From NCBI GenBank assembly GCA_016716125.1, contig JADJWZ010000038.1, positions 8,844-72,843 of the forward strand: DNA of 64,000 nt. The letters run 5' to 3'. Shown here one piece after another: positions 37,569-46,867 of this stretch. The translations under genes and the position numbers were made by a program. Numbering within the stretch: position 1 is the first letter of the stretch; each line of letters starts with the position of its first letter. This stretch comes from Ignavibacteria bacterium (GTDB lineage Bacteria; Bacteroidota; Ignavibacteria; Tepidaquicellales; Tepidaquicellaceae). The notes under the pieces were generated by a model. It was not told the origin of the DNA. It saw only the letters and a program-made list of their open reading frames with translations, and made no database searches.

Positions 37569-38426
37569 TTACTGACCTAAGTAAGCTTTCAGCGCTTTGC
37601 TTCTTGACGCCTGTCTTAATCTTCTGATTGCTTTTTCCTTGATCTGTCTTACTCTTTCTCTTGTAAGTTTATACTTATCACCGATCTCTTCGAGTGTCAG
37701 CGGATTTTCTTTTTCAAGACCGTAATAAAGTTTTACGACTTCCTTTTCTCTCTGCGATAAAGTATCCAGAGCTCTGTCAATCTCAATCCTCAATGAATCC
37801 TTCAGTAACGCTATATCGGGCATCTTCTCCTGTTTGTCAGGCATAATGTCGATAAGCTTTGTATCTTCGCCGTGAATGCTCGGAGCGTCCATTGAGACGT
37901 GCCCGCCGGAGTTCTTTAAAGTCTCCTGCACTTCATATACGCTCATATCAAGCTTTTCAGCAATTTCCAGAACGTTAGGCACTCTTTCATTTCTCTGCTC
38001 AAGTTCGCTGATGGTTTTCGCGATCTTACTTTTTTGCTGAACTATATTAAGCGGAAGTCTCACTACTCTTGACTGCTCTGCAAGCGCCTGGAGAATTGAC
38101 TGTCTTATCCACCATACAGCGTATGATATAAATTTAAATCCTCTTGTTTCGTCAAATTTCTTAGCTGCTTTTATTAATCCTAGATTGCCTTCATTTATAA
38201 GATCATTCAGAGAAAGTCCCTGATTCTGATATTGCTTGGCAACACTAACTACAAATCTGAGATTTGCTTTGACCAGCAGGTCAAGAGCTTTCTTATCATT
38301 TTTTTTAATCCTCTTTGCACAATCAATTTCCTGATCAACTGTAAGCGGAGTGGTTTTACTGATTTCTTTCAAATAAATATCAGTAGACTGATTTTCTCTG
38401 CTTGTATACTGTTTGCCTAATTTCAT
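37569..38426 (-). CDS. rpoD: Primary sigma factor, short Bacteroidetes type
   Basis: A 285-residue sigma-70. Region 1.2 (TDIYLKEISKTTPLT), region 2 (NLRFVVSVAKQYQNQGLSL, NEGNLGLIKAAKKFDE, then FISYAVWWIRQSI for 2.3-2.4), region 3 and region 4 (LSQREKEVVKLYYGL, LTRERVRQIKEKAIRRLR) are all present. Region 1.1 and the long non-conserved insert of E. coli RpoD are absent, as in the primary sigma of Bacteroidota and relatives. A dead PIN-domain gene ends 3 bases before its start codon, so its transcript probably begins far upstream or inside that fossil. Confidence 0.95.
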   Translation of the reverse strand: MKLGKQYTSRENQSTDIYLKEISKTTPLTVDQEIDCAKRIKKNDKKALDLLVKANLRFVVSVAKQYQNQGLSLNDLINEGNLGLIKAAKKFDETRGFKFISYAVWWIRQSILQALAEQSRVVRLPLNIVQQKSKIAKTISELEQRNERVPNVLEIAEKLDMSVYEVQETLKNSGGHVSMDAPSIHGEDTKLIDIMPDKQEKMPDIALLKDSLRIEIDRALDTLSQREKEVVKLYYGLEKENPLTLEEIGDKYKLTRERVRQIKEKAIRRLRQASRSKALKAYLGQ

Positions 38427-38429
38427 ATT

Positions 38430-38887
38430 CTATTTATTTATTTTTAATATTTTACCGGGTGAATTAAATTTTATAATTTCTTCTTTCCTTATTAGCTTTA
38501 TTTTCAGATACTTTGCCGGATCAGAATATTTTTCATGATCAAGCGTCAGTAAAGATAATCCGGTCTCGGCGCACATTGCAAGCACAAGCGCATCTCTGTA
38601 ATTATTGTCAGGATTTTTTTTTTAATCATTCTAAGAATTTCTCCGATTTTTACTGAGTATCTGAAAGGTATCCCCAAAATATTTACGCCGTTGAAAGAGT
38701 TTTTTGCGAGCTCTGTATCTTTTTTGCTTATACAATTTGAAAAAATTTCTGATGCATTAATTACTTAAGTATAACATTCAAATAACTTCAGACACTTCGA
38801 CAACAAGGTATCTTTTGTTATTGTTCCATATTCAGTTTTATCAGTAAAAATACCTGTATCCAGAAATATCTCATACTTACTTTTCAT
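38430..38887 (-). pseudogene. PIN-domain protein pseudogene
   Basis: The N-terminal part reads KYEIFLDTGIFTDKTEYGT, with the first PIN acidic residue in FLDTG. It meets an in-frame TAA after about 40 codons, resumes as protein-like sequence, and shifts frame at a run of ten Ts (38614-38623) into RDALVLAMCAETGLSLLTLD, the typical PIN C-terminal half. The intact gene would be about 150 codons, as in VapC-type ribonucleases. No antitoxin gene is visible upstream. Both lesions look real, though the homopolymer one could be an assembly error. Confidence 0.65.
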
Positions 38888-38957
38888 ATATACTTAGAAT
38901 ATTAATTTTTCCTGAATTATCAGTTTCTTTACATCTTCAGGACTTTATCAGAAACTA

Positions 38958-38990
38958 AAAGCTCAATAATAAAATTATCGAGCTTTATTT
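38958..38990 (-). terminator. Probable terminator of the ribosomal protein operon
   Basis: Arms AAAGCTC and GAGCTTT enclose a further ATAAT/ATTAT pairing. On the minus strand it is followed by a short T tract. It lies about 100 bases after the rplW stop. Confidence 0.6.
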
Positions 38991-39091
38991 TTCAAAATAC
39001 TTTATTTCAACAAATTATGATCCTCTGCGACGGTCATATGTTTTATAATTTTAAATACCCGGAAAAATAATCAGTCCGGATACGAAAATAA

Positions 39092-39388
39092 TTATTCTAT
39101 ATTACCGAGAAAATCTATTTTATCTTCCTTATGCAAAGTTACTATAGCTTTCTTTTTGTCAGCTCTGTAACCTTCAAATCTGCCTTTTCTTGTCATCTGT
39201 GATTTCTTCTTTCCTTTGGAAACAAGAGTATTCACTTCCTTTACTCTGACATTAAACTTATCCTGAACAGCTTTTTTAATTTCGATCTTGTTGGTTTTCA
39301 TACCTACTTCAAACGTATACTGGTTCAGTGTTTCCTGAACTACTGTGTTTTTTTCGGTAATTAACGGTCTTATTAATATTGTTTTCAT
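39092..39388 (-). CDS. rplW: 50S ribosomal protein L23
   Basis: A 98-residue L23, which binds 23S rRNA domain III near the exit tunnel. The family pattern ILIRPLITEKNT at the N-terminus, FEVGMKTNKIEIKKAVQDKF and VKEVNTLVSKGKKK is clear. It is the last gene visible of the S10 operon; the usual next gene rplB is absent, and a hairpin terminator follows, so the operon is split at this point in this genome. Confidence 0.96.
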   Translation of the reverse strand: MKTILIRPLITEKNTVVQETLNQYTFEVGMKTNKIEIKKAVQDKFNVRVKEVNTLVSKGKKKSQMTRKGRFEGYRADKKKAIVTLHKEDKIDFLGNIE

Positions 39389-39412
39389 AATCTGTATATT
39401 TATCAGACGATT

Positions 39413-40042
39413 TTAATTTAATAAACTCTTACAAAGTACATCTACTGCGGATTTTTGCATGAGTATCAGTTTGTTGTTAAGAAGATCATATGTAGAAGCT
39501 TTATCCGAGATCATTACATTGAGTTTAGGGATATTTCTTCCTGACTTATAAACGTTTTCATTATTTTCAGCAGTAAGCAAAAGTGTTTTCGTTTCGTCAA
39601 TCTTCAGAGACTTTAAAATATTTATAATATCTTTTGTCTTAGGCGCTTCAAGAGTAAAATCCTGAATTATCATGATCTCATTTTCTTTGGCTTTAATGCT
39701 CAGTGCGCTTCTTCTTGCAAGTCTCGCTGCTTTTTTAGGAAGCTTAAGCTTATAAGTATGAGGTCTTGGTCCGAAAATAGTACCGCCGCCCACCATCAGC
39801 GGGGATCTGGTTGTTCCCTGTCTGGCTCTTCCGGTTCCTTTCTGACGGAATGGCTTTCTGCCGCCGCCTCTTACTTCGCTTCTTTCTTTTGCCTTATGCG
39901 TACCCTGTCTCTGATTGGACAGATATCTTCTGACCGCCTGATAGATCAGGTGATGATTCGGTTCAATTTCAAATATCTCGCCCGGCAGATTTACTGACTC
40001 TCCGGATTCCGTACCATCGAGTTTAAATACTTTAAATTCCAT
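39413..40042 (-). CDS. rplD: 50S ribosomal protein L4
   Basis: A 209-residue L4. The basic tunnel loop is clear: NQRQGTHKAKERSEVRGGGR, then KPFRQKGTGRARQGTTRSP and the GGGTIFGPRPHTY segment. Position between rplC and rplW is the standard S10 operon order. Length is normal. Spacing to rplC is only 2 bases. Confidence 0.97.
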   Translation of the reverse strand: MEFKVFKLDGTESGESVNLPGEIFEIEPNHHLIYQAVRRYLSNQRQGTHKAKERSEVRGGGRKPFRQKGTGRARQGTTRSPLMVGGGTIFGPRPHTYKLKLPKKAARLARRSALSIKAKENEIMIIQDFTLEAPKTKDIINILKSLKIDETKTLLLTAENNENVYKSGRNIPKLNVMISDKASTYDLLNNKLILMQKSAVDVLCKSLLN

Positions 40043-40044
40043 TT

Positions 40045-40665
40045 TTAATTTTTATAAATTTCAACTAATCCGGTTTTTGCGCCCGGTACGGCTCCTTTGA
40101 TCAGAATTAAATTCGAATCGCTGAATACTTTCATAACTTTCAGATTTCTTACTGTGATCCTGTCATTACCCATTCTTCCGGCCATTCTCTGTCCTTTAAA
40201 AACCCTTGACGGATAAGAACTTCCTCCGATAGATCCCGGAGCTCTTTCTCTGTCACTCTGTCCGTGCGTCCTTACGCCTCCTGCGAATCCGTGTCTTTTA
40301 ACAACACCCTGAAATCCTTTACCTTTGGAAATTCCGGATACTTTGACATTATCACCTTCTTTAAAAATATCAACTTTAATGACATCACCTGCTTTCAGAT
40401 CTTCAATAGAATGGTCTCTTATCTCTCTGATAAATCTCTGAACAGGGGTATTGATCTTTTTGAAAATACCAATGATCGGTTTAGAAGAATTTTTTTCCTT
40501 CTTATCTTCAAATCCTATCTGGACAGCGCTGTAGCCGTCTTTATTTTTATTTTTTATCTGTGTAACATAACACGGACCGGCTTCAATTACTGTGCAGGGT
40601 ACCATATTTCCGTTACTTTCGAAGATAGTAGTCATACCGATCTTCTTACCAAGTATTCCGATCAT
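40045..40665 (-). CDS. rplC: 50S ribosomal protein L3
   Basis: A 206-residue L3 with MIGILGKKIGMTTIF at the start, GKGFQGVVKRHGFAGG, the methylation-site region HGQSDRERAPGSIGGSSYPS and GQRMAGRMG. It binds near the peptidyl-transferase centre. Standard neighbours rpsJ and rplD flank it. Confidence 0.97.
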   Translation of the reverse strand: MIGILGKKIGMTTIFESNGNMVPCTVIEAGPCYVTQIKNKNKDGYSAVQIGFEDKKEKNSSKPIIGIFKKINTPVQRFIREIRDHSIEDLKAGDVIKVDIFKEGDNVKVSGISKGKGFQGVVKRHGFAGGVRTHGQSDRERAPGSIGGSSYPSRVFKGQRMAGRMGNDRITVRNLKVMKVFSDSNLILIKGAVPGAKTGLVEIYKN

Positions 40666-40692
40666 AAAAAATTAATATTATTCTTTTAAAAA

Positions 40693-41001
40693 TTATGTTT
40701 TTATTTCTATATCAACTCCACCCGGAGGATCAAGTTTTGTCAAAGCTTCAAGAGTTTTGTTAGATGAATTTAAAACATCTATCAGCCGCTTATGCGATCT
40801 TGTTTCAAACTGCTCTCTTGATTTTTTATCTACATGCGGTGAACGCAATACCGTATAAACATTCTTCCTCGTGGGAAGCGGAATCGGTCCGCTTACTATT
40901 GCGCCTGTAGATTTTATTGTTTTTATTATTCTTTCCGTCCACTTGTCAAGTAAATTGTGGTCGTATGACTTTAACTTGATTCTGAAATTTTGTGAAGCCA
41001 A
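40693..41001 (-). CDS. rpsJ: 30S ribosomal protein S10
   Basis: A 102-residue S10: IRIKLKSYDHNLLD-like start, STGAIVSGPIPLPTRKNVYT and SPHVDKKSREQFETRSHKR are diagnostic. It is also the NusE transcription elongation factor in other bacteria. It lies 21 bases after tuf. Confidence 0.97.
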   Translation of the reverse strand: MASQNFRIKLKSYDHNLLDKWTERIIKTIKSTGAIVSGPIPLPTRKNVYTVLRSPHVDKKSREQFETRSHKRLIDVLNSSNKTLEALTKLDPPGGVDIEIKT

Positions 41002-41022
41002 TTTTATATTTTAGTTTAATTA

Positions 41023-42258
41023 TTATTCAATAATTTTTGTAACAACTCCCGCTCCGACTGTTCTTCCGCCTTCTCTGATAGCGAATTTCAATCCGTCTTC
41101 CATTGCGATAGGCGAGATCAGCTCGATTATCAGTTTGTCAACGTTATCACCGGGCATCACCATCTGAATGTTTTCAGGAAGATGTACCACTCCGGTTACG
41201 TCGGTAGTTCTGAAATAAAACTGAGGTCTGTAATTGGTGCTGAACGGAGTGTGTCTTCCGCCTTCCTCTTTTGAAAGCACATAGACCTGAGCTTCGAATT
41301 TTTTATGAGGAGTAATTGTACCTGACTTTGCAAGCACCATTCCTCTTTCTATTTCATTCTTATCAACGCCTCTTAATAATAATCCGCAGTTATATCCTGC
41401 AACCGCTTCGTCAAGTTCTTTATTGAACATTTCTGCGCCTGTTACAGTGGTTTTCTTTTTTGCGCCAAGTCCGATAAGCTCAACTTCCTCACCAACTTTT
41501 ACTTTACCTCTTTCAATTCTTCCTGTAGCAACTGTTCCTCTTCCTGTAATTGAGAATACGTCCTCAACAGGCATAAGAAAGTTTTTATCGATATCTCTCT
41601 GTGGTTCAGGAATATATGAATCACATGCATCCATAAGATCATAAATGCATTTCAGTCTTTCGTCATCAACTGTAGCAGATGCATCAGCGCCTGCTTCCAT
41701 TGCTTTGAGCGCGCTTCCTCTTATGATCGGAATGTCATCACCCGGATAATCATATCCGTTAAGAATGTCTCTTAATTCGGATTCAACAACTTCTAAAAGC
41801 AGTTCAGCGTCATCCGTAGTTTTTTCCTGCTGATAAATTATATCAACTTTATTAAGGAATACAACAACTGCAGGAACGCCAACCTGTCTTGCAAGAAGGA
41901 TATGTTCTTTTGTCTGCGGCATTGCTCCGTCAGTAGCTGCAACTACAAGAATAGCGCCGTCCATCTGAGCTGCGCCGGTGATCATGTTTTTAATATAGTC
42001 AGCGTGTCCCGGACAGTCAACGTGAGCATAGTGTCTTTTTCCTGTCTGATATTCAACGTGAGCAGTTGCAATCGTAATTCCTCTTGCTCTCTCCTCAGGA
42101 GCTTTGTCAATTGAGTCAAATGCTCTTACCTGAGCCTGTCCTTTTTTTCCCAAAGCCATTGTTATTGCTGCTGTCAGGGTAGTTTTACCGTGATCAACGT
42201 GTCCAATAGTTCCGATATTAACGTGTGGTTTATCGGCAGTGTATTTTTCTTTTGCCAT
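41023..42258 (-). CDS. tuf: Elongation factor Tu
   Basis: A 411-residue EF-Tu, the GTPase that brings aminoacyl-tRNA to the ribosome. G1 GHVDHGKTT, switch/G3 DCPGHADYI and G4 NKVD are visible. A ribosome binding site (AAGGAGAA) sits 5 bases upstream of the ATG. It is about 15 residues longer than the E. coli protein, mainly from a longer segment around GADASATVDDERLKC. A tRNA gene separates it from fusA, so it may have its own promoter. Only one tuf copy is in this window. Confidence 0.98.
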   Translation of the reverse strand: MAKEKYTADKPHVNIGTIGHVDHGKTTLTAAITMALGKKGQAQVRAFDSIDKAPEERARGITIATAHVEYQTGKRHYAHVDCPGHADYIKNMITGAAQMDGAILVVAATDGAMPQTKEHILLARQVGVPAVVVFLNKVDIIYQQEKTTDDAELLLEVVESELRDILNGYDYPGDDIPIIRGSALKAMEAGADASATVDDERLKCIYDLMDACDSYIPEPQRDIDKNFLMPVEDVFSITGRGTVATGRIERGKVKVGEEVELIGLGAKKKTTVTGAEMFNKELDEAVAGYNCGLLLRGVDKNEIERGMVLAKSGTITPHKKFEAQVYVLSKEEGGRHTPFSTNYRPQFYFRTTDVTGVVHLPENIQMVMPGDNVDKLIIELISPIAMEDGLKFAIREGGRTVGAGVVTKIIE

Positions 42259-42371
42259 TAGTATTTCTCCTTAAGAGTTTATTTATTTAATTTTATTTAT
42301 TTGAATTTGACGAACATGATATTGCTGCAAACTTTCTGTTTATCTTTCTTTGTATCAGTTTTCAAAAATAG

Positions 42372-42445
42372 TGGGTCAGGGAGGAATTGAACCTCCCACC
42401 TCGTGCTTATAAGGCACGCGCTCTAACCATCTGAGCTACTGACCC
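42372..42445 (-). tRNA. tRNA-Ile (anticodon UAU)
   Basis: A full cloverleaf on the minus strand: acceptor GGGTCAG/CTGACCC, D arm GCTC...GAGC, anticodon stem CGTGC/GCACG around loop CTTATAA, T arm GGAGG-TTCAATT-CCTCC, discriminator A. The anticodon TAT reads AUA. It is bracketed by fusA and tuf on the same strand. Most bacteria read AUA with a lysidine-modified CAU tRNA, so a genomic UAU isoleucine tRNA is uncommon. Confidence 0.93.
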
Positions 42446-42613
42446 TGGATGGAAACTTATTCCTACCGCATAAAGAATCTTTATGATAAGAATTAATTTT
42501 ATAGAACGACTTAAAGTGTCTAATTTACGAGTTATACTCCGGTAAAACCGGAACTGACCCTAATGTTTTATTTTAAAGAACTTGTATATCTTTTTATTAC
42601 TATTTTAAAATTA

Positions 42614-44707
42614 CTATGATACTTTTTCTTTTCCTTTTACTTTCTCTATGATCTGTTCCGATACGCTCTTCGGAGCTTCGTCATAATGAGAAAACTGCAT
42701 TGTGTAAATTGCTCTTCCCTGTGTCATTGATCTCATAGTGGTTGCATACCCGAACATTTCAGACAGCGGAACCATTGACTTGATCACCTGCGCATCGCTT
42801 CTCTGTGACATTCCTTCTATTCTGCCTCTTCTGGAACTAAGGTCACCCATTACATCACCCATATATTCTTCAGGAGTTACAACTTCCACTTCCATGATCG
42901 GCTCTAATATTACCGGACTTGCTTTCTTTGCGCCTTCTTTGAACGCCATTGAACCTGCGATCTTAAACGCCATTTCAGATGAGTCAACATCGTGATATGA
43001 TCCGTCAAAAAGCTTTACCTTTATATCTTCAACAGGATAACCTGCAAGTACGCCGTTTTTCATGGCTTCTTCAATACCTTCAGCTACAGGATTAATGTAC
43101 TCTTTCGGAATTGATCCGCCGACTATTGCATTCTCAAAAATAAATCCTTTTCCTTTTTCATTCGGCTCGATCTCTATCCATACATGTCCGAACTGTCCGC
43201 GGCCGCCTGATTGTCTGACAAATTTACCTTCCTGTGTAACTTTCTTTCTGATGGTTTCTTTATAAGCTACCTGCGGATTTCCGACATTAGCTTCTACTTT
43301 AAATTCTCTTTTTAGTCTGTCTACAATAATATCAAGATGAAGCTCACCCATTCCTGCAATAAGCGTCTGACCGGTTTCTTCATCTGTCTTTACTCTGAAA
43401 GTAGGATCCTCATCTGACAGTTTCGCAAGCGATTCTCCGAGTTTATCCTGATCAGCTTTGGTTTTTGGCTCAATTGCGATCTGAATAACCGGCTCAGGAA
43501 ATATGATCTTTTCAAGTACGATCGGATCGCTTTCATCACAAAGCGTATCTCCGGTTCTTGTAAATTTCAACCCTACTGCAGCAGCAATATCTCCGCAGTA
43601 AACTTCCTTAATATCTTCTCTGCTGTTTGCATGCATCTGAAGAAGTCTGCTGAATCTTTCCTTTTTACCCGCTATTGAATTATAAACATAACTTCCTGCT
43701 AATGCTTTACCTGCATATACTCTGAAGAATGTAAGTTTACCTACAAATGGATCTGTCATGATCTTAAAAGCAAGCGCTGTAAATTTTTCTTCATCTCTCA
43801 CTTCCCTTTCTATATGATCATCAGTATGAAGGTGATGTCCTGCCACTGCGCCTACATCAAGAGGAGACGGAAGAAGGTCAATTACTCTGTCCAGTAAATT
43901 CTGAACACCTTTATTTTTAAAGGATGATCCGCAAAGTACGGGAATTATTTTAACTTCAATTGTCGCTTTTCTTAATACATCGACTATTTCCTTTTCACTT
44001 ATTTCCTGTCCGCCGAGAAATTTCTCCAGCAATGAATCATTTACATCAGCAACCGCTTCAAGCAGTTTCTGTCTGTATTCATTCGCCTGCTCTTTTAAGG
44101 AATCAGGAATTTCAATATCTTCAAATGTAGCTCCGAGCGTTTCATCATTATACATTCTCGCCTTCATAGTAATAAGGTCAATAATACCGTTAAATATATC
44201 GCCCTGTCCTATCGGAAGCTGGATCGGTACAGCATTGGCTTTCAGTCTGTCTTTCATCATCTCAATTGCATGAAAGAAGTCAGCGCCTGTCCTGTCCATT
44301 TTATTTACAAATGCCATTCTCGGCACTTTGTATTTATCCGCCTGTCTCCAGACCGTTTCCGACTGCGGCTCTACGCCGCCTACTGAACAAAACAACGCAA
44401 CAGCGCCGTCAAGCACTCTCAGCGATCTTTCTACTTCAGCGGTAAAATCAACGTGTCCGGGAGTATCAATAATATTTATTCTGTGATCTTTCCATTGACA
44501 GGTAGTGGCAGCGGAAGTAATTGTAATACCTCTTTCCTTTTCCTGTTCCATCCAGTCCATTGTAGCTGCGCCTTCATGCACTTCACCGATTCTGTGTAAT
44601 CTTCCTGTATAATATAAAATACGCTCTGTAGTCGTAGTTTTTCCGGCGTCAATATGCGCCATAATTCCGATATTTCGAGTTTTATCTAATGAAACCTGTC
44701 TTGGCAT
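42614..44707 (-). CDS. fusA: Elongation factor G
   Basis: A 697-residue translocation GTPase. G1 AHIDAGKTTTTERI, the switch GITITSAATT, DTPGHVDFT and NKMD are clear, and domains II-V follow with the GMGELHLDII segment and the domain IV FVRQSGGRGQFGHV. Length matches canonical EF-G 1, not the ribosome-recycling-only paralogues. It follows rpsG by 34 bases in the str operon. Confidence 0.98.
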   Translation of the reverse strand: MPRQVSLDKTRNIGIMAHIDAGKTTTTERILYYTGRLHRIGEVHEGAATMDWMEQEKERGITITSAATTCQWKDHRINIIDTPGHVDFTAEVERSLRVLDGAVALFCSVGGVEPQSETVWRQADKYKVPRMAFVNKMDRTGADFFHAIEMMKDRLKANAVPIQLPIGQGDIFNGIIDLITMKARMYNDETLGATFEDIEIPDSLKEQANEYRQKLLEAVADVNDSLLEKFLGGQEISEKEIVDVLRKATIEVKIIPVLCGSSFKNKGVQNLLDRVIDLLPSPLDVGAVAGHHLHTDDHIEREVRDEEKFTALAFKIMTDPFVGKLTFFRVYAGKALAGSYVYNSIAGKKERFSRLLQMHANSREDIKEVYCGDIAAAVGLKFTRTGDTLCDESDPIVLEKIIFPEPVIQIAIEPKTKADQDKLGESLAKLSDEDPTFRVKTDEETGQTLIAGMGELHLDIIVDRLKREFKVEANVGNPQVAYKETIRKKVTQEGKFVRQSGGRGQFGHVWIEIEPNEKGKGFIFENAIVGGSIPKEYINPVAEGIEEAMKNGVLAGYPVEDIKVKLFDGSYHDVDSSEMAFKIAGSMAFKEGAKKASPVILEPIMEVEVVTPEEYMGDVMGDLSSRRGRIEGMSQRSDAQVIKSMVPLSEMFGYATTMRSMTQGRAIYTMQFSHYDEAPKSVSEQIIEKVKGKEKVS

Positions 44708-44741
44708 AATATTTGATTTCTATCTGTTTATTTTTTAATAA

Positions 44742-45209
44742 TTACCATTTAAAATGAGCAAAAGCTTTGTTAGCTTCAGCCATTTTATGAACATCTTCTT
44801 TCTTCTTAACTGAATTTCCTTCTCCTACCGCAGCCGCCATTAATTCATTCGCAAGCTTCAGAGACATTGATTTCTCATTTCTTGATTCAGTATAATTTAA
44901 AATCCATTTTATTGCAAGAGCTACTCTTCTGTCAGGTCTTACTTCAGACGGGACCTGATAATTAGCGCCTCCGACTCTTCTTGATCTGACCTCTATAGCC
45001 GGCTGAACATTATTAACAGCTTTTTTGAAGACTTCCACCGGAGCGTCTTTCGTCTTTTCAGCGATAATATCTAGCGCGTCATACATGATTCTCTGCGCAA
45101 CCTGTTTTTTTCCGTCTTCCATGATACAGTTAATGAATCTTCCTATTAGGATGTCATTATATCTTGTATCCGGTCTTCTGATCCTTTTTTCCGCTCTTTT
45201 TCTTCTCAT
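44742..45209 (-). CDS. rpsG: 30S ribosomal protein S7
   Basis: A 155-residue S7, with MRRKRAEKRIRRPDTRYND at the N-terminus, NCIMEDGKKQVAQRIMYDAL and SRRVGGANYQVPSEVRPDRR. It nucleates assembly of the 16S 3' major domain. The gene order rpsL-rpsG-fusA is the standard str operon. Confidence 0.97.
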   Translation of the reverse strand: MRRKRAEKRIRRPDTRYNDILIGRFINCIMEDGKKQVAQRIMYDALDIIAEKTKDAPVEVFKKAVNNVQPAIEVRSRRVGGANYQVPSEVRPDRRVALAIKWILNYTESRNEKSMSLKLANELMAAAVGEGNSVKKKEDVHKMAEANKAFAHFKW

Positions 45210-45256
45210 TTAGAAAATATGAAATAAATTTAAAATCTGATTAAAATTTGTAAAAA

Positions 45257-45640
45257 TTATGCTGTAGTTCCCTTAGCTTTCTTTGCTCCGTATTTTGATC
45301 TGGCTTTTTTACGGTTGGCAACTCCTGCTGTGTCCAGCGCTCCTCTGATAATATGATATCTTACTCCCGGAAGATCCTTAACCCTTCCGCCTCTTATCAA
45401 AACTATCGAGTGTTCCTGAAGATTATGTCCTTCGCCCGGAATGTAAGCTGTCACTTCAATACCGTTCGTTAACCTCACTCTTGCTACTTTCCTGAGTGCG
45501 GAATTTGGTTTCTTCGGCGTAGATGTATAAACTCTCGTACAAACTCCCCTTTTCTGCGGACATGAATCCATAGCCGGAGCTTTGCTCTTGGAGATTATCT
45601 TCTTTCTGCCTTTGCGTATTAACTGATTTATTGTTGGCAA
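45257..45640 (-). CDS. rpsL: 30S ribosomal protein S12 (TTG start)
   Basis: A 127-residue S12 with the streptomycin-site segments CTRVYTSTPKKPNSALRKVA and VLIRGGRVKDLPGVRYH. The start at 45640 is a TTG (reading MPTINQLIRKG, the conserved N-terminus); no in-frame ATG exists at that place, so the rare codon is supported by homology. Lys and Pro at the usual resistance positions (TPKKPNS) are wild-type. It heads the str operon. Confidence 0.97.
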   Translation of the reverse strand: MPTINQLIRKGRKKIISKSKAPAMDSCPQKRGVCTRVYTSTPKKPNSALRKVARVRLTNGIEVTAYIPGEGHNLQEHSIVLIRGGRVKDLPGVRYHIIRGALDTAGVANRKKARSKYGAKKAKGTTA

Positions 45641-45793
45641 TGTATTTGCTACTTATTTTGGAAACCTACAAAATACAGATTTTAATGTTTTTAGTCAATT
45701 GCTTTTACACTATACAGAGTAACTTTTTTCGGGGAATGTCTTATTACCCACTCTATACCTACTCACTCCTGAAACGAATATTAAATACTACAT

Positions 45794-46013
45794 TCCGGAG
45801 CTGTAAAAGTTAATTTAACAATCTACGATGCACTTGGAAAAGAAATAAATTCTATGGTTAATACAAATCCGTTACCCGGAGAATATCAGTTCTGAAGGAA
45901 CGGGAAAAATTAATATGGAAATAATATTCCGGGCAGCGCTTACTTTTATAAACTGAATGCGTGGAATAATTTTAGCGAAACAAAGAGAATGTTTTTGCTG
46001 AAATGTCCAATGT
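45794..46013 (+). pseudogene. Fossil of a T9SS sorting domain
   Basis: Plus-strand sequence reads SGAVKVNLTIYDALGKEI, then NPLPGEYQF, a stop, and SAYFYKLNAWNNFSETKRMF ending in LLK, the last half of a type A T9SS C-terminal domain broken by stops. No body of a secreted protein is left upstream. It lies just beyond the start of rpsL. Confidence 0.75.
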
Positions 46014-46255
46014 TCATAGTCCATTACTCCTTGTTCATTATTTTTGACAAATCTGTGACATACAGAAACTTCAGAATTTTTATTTTTGATCAGAAATAAT
46101 TAATAATTAAAAGGAGTAATCATGTGTCACAATTTTATAAATCGTCCAGGACATGATAACGGCAATTTTATTGACTTAAACAACCGACTATAAAGAATCA
46201 AAAATGTTTAATCTAAATAAAGGTCTGCAAAGACAAGAAAGGAGAAACTAACAGA

Positions 46256-46867
46256 ATGAAAACTTTAATTAATTTTATTATCCCTTTAATTTTATTTGCT
46301 GTAACAGGATTAACTTATCCTCAATCAAAAGGACAGGTTCATCTTGGAATAGGAAGCGCATTATTGAATGTATCAACTGTGTCAGGTAACACGGGTATAA
46401 CAGGCAGCTTATTTAACAGTTATAACACCGGTACGGAAAATTCTAAAGTTACAACTTCAAGTTCATTTTCGTTTTTAGTGGGGTATTTTCCGGTTGACAG
46501 ACTAAGAGCTGACGGAGGTTTCAGTATAAATGCTTACAAGCAATCCGATGCAGCAATTTATTTTAATCTGGGTGCAAGATATTATTACTATTCGGATAAA
46601 AAAATAATGCTAAACGGCGGGGTGATAGGTAACTTCGGGATATCAAACGGTACTAAAAGACGGACATCAAATCTTTCCAGTACAGGAAGTGATAACAAGA
46701 ATCCTATCAATTTGAATATTGTACCGATTGAATTTCAGTACTGGCCGTTTGAAGGAGGAGGACTTACAACTGATTTCACATACACCTGGATCTTCCTGAA
46801 CGGAGGGGATAAGAATAAAGAAAAATCATTTGGGCTTAATGTCGGACTGCTCATAAGATTGAATTAA
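46256..46867 (+). CDS. Putative outer membrane beta-barrel protein
   Basis: A 203-residue protein with a signal peptide (MKTLINFIIPLILFAVTGLT) and alternating strands with aromatic girdle residues (NLGARYYYYSDKK, the Trp-rich EFQYWPFEGG) ending in LNVGLLIRLN, a typical C-terminal barrel strand. A good ribosome binding site (AAGGAG) precedes the ATG. It fits small OmpA/OmpX-like barrels. The function is unknown. Confidence 0.7.
   Translation: MKTLINFIIPLILFAVTGLTYPQSKGQVHLGIGSALLNVSTVSGNTGITGSLFNSYNTGTENSKVTTSSSFSFLVGYFPVDRLRADGGFSINAYKQSDAAIYFNLGARYYYYSDKKIMLNGGVIGNFGISNGTKRRTSNLSSTGSDNKNPINLNIVPIEFQYWPFEGGGLTTDFTYTWIFLNGGDKNKEKSFGLNVGLLIRLN

Noticed and set aside
39092..45640. Horizontal acquisition of the ribosomal operon
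   Set aside because: Gene order and base composition are normal; only the tRNA insertion and the end after rplW are unusual.
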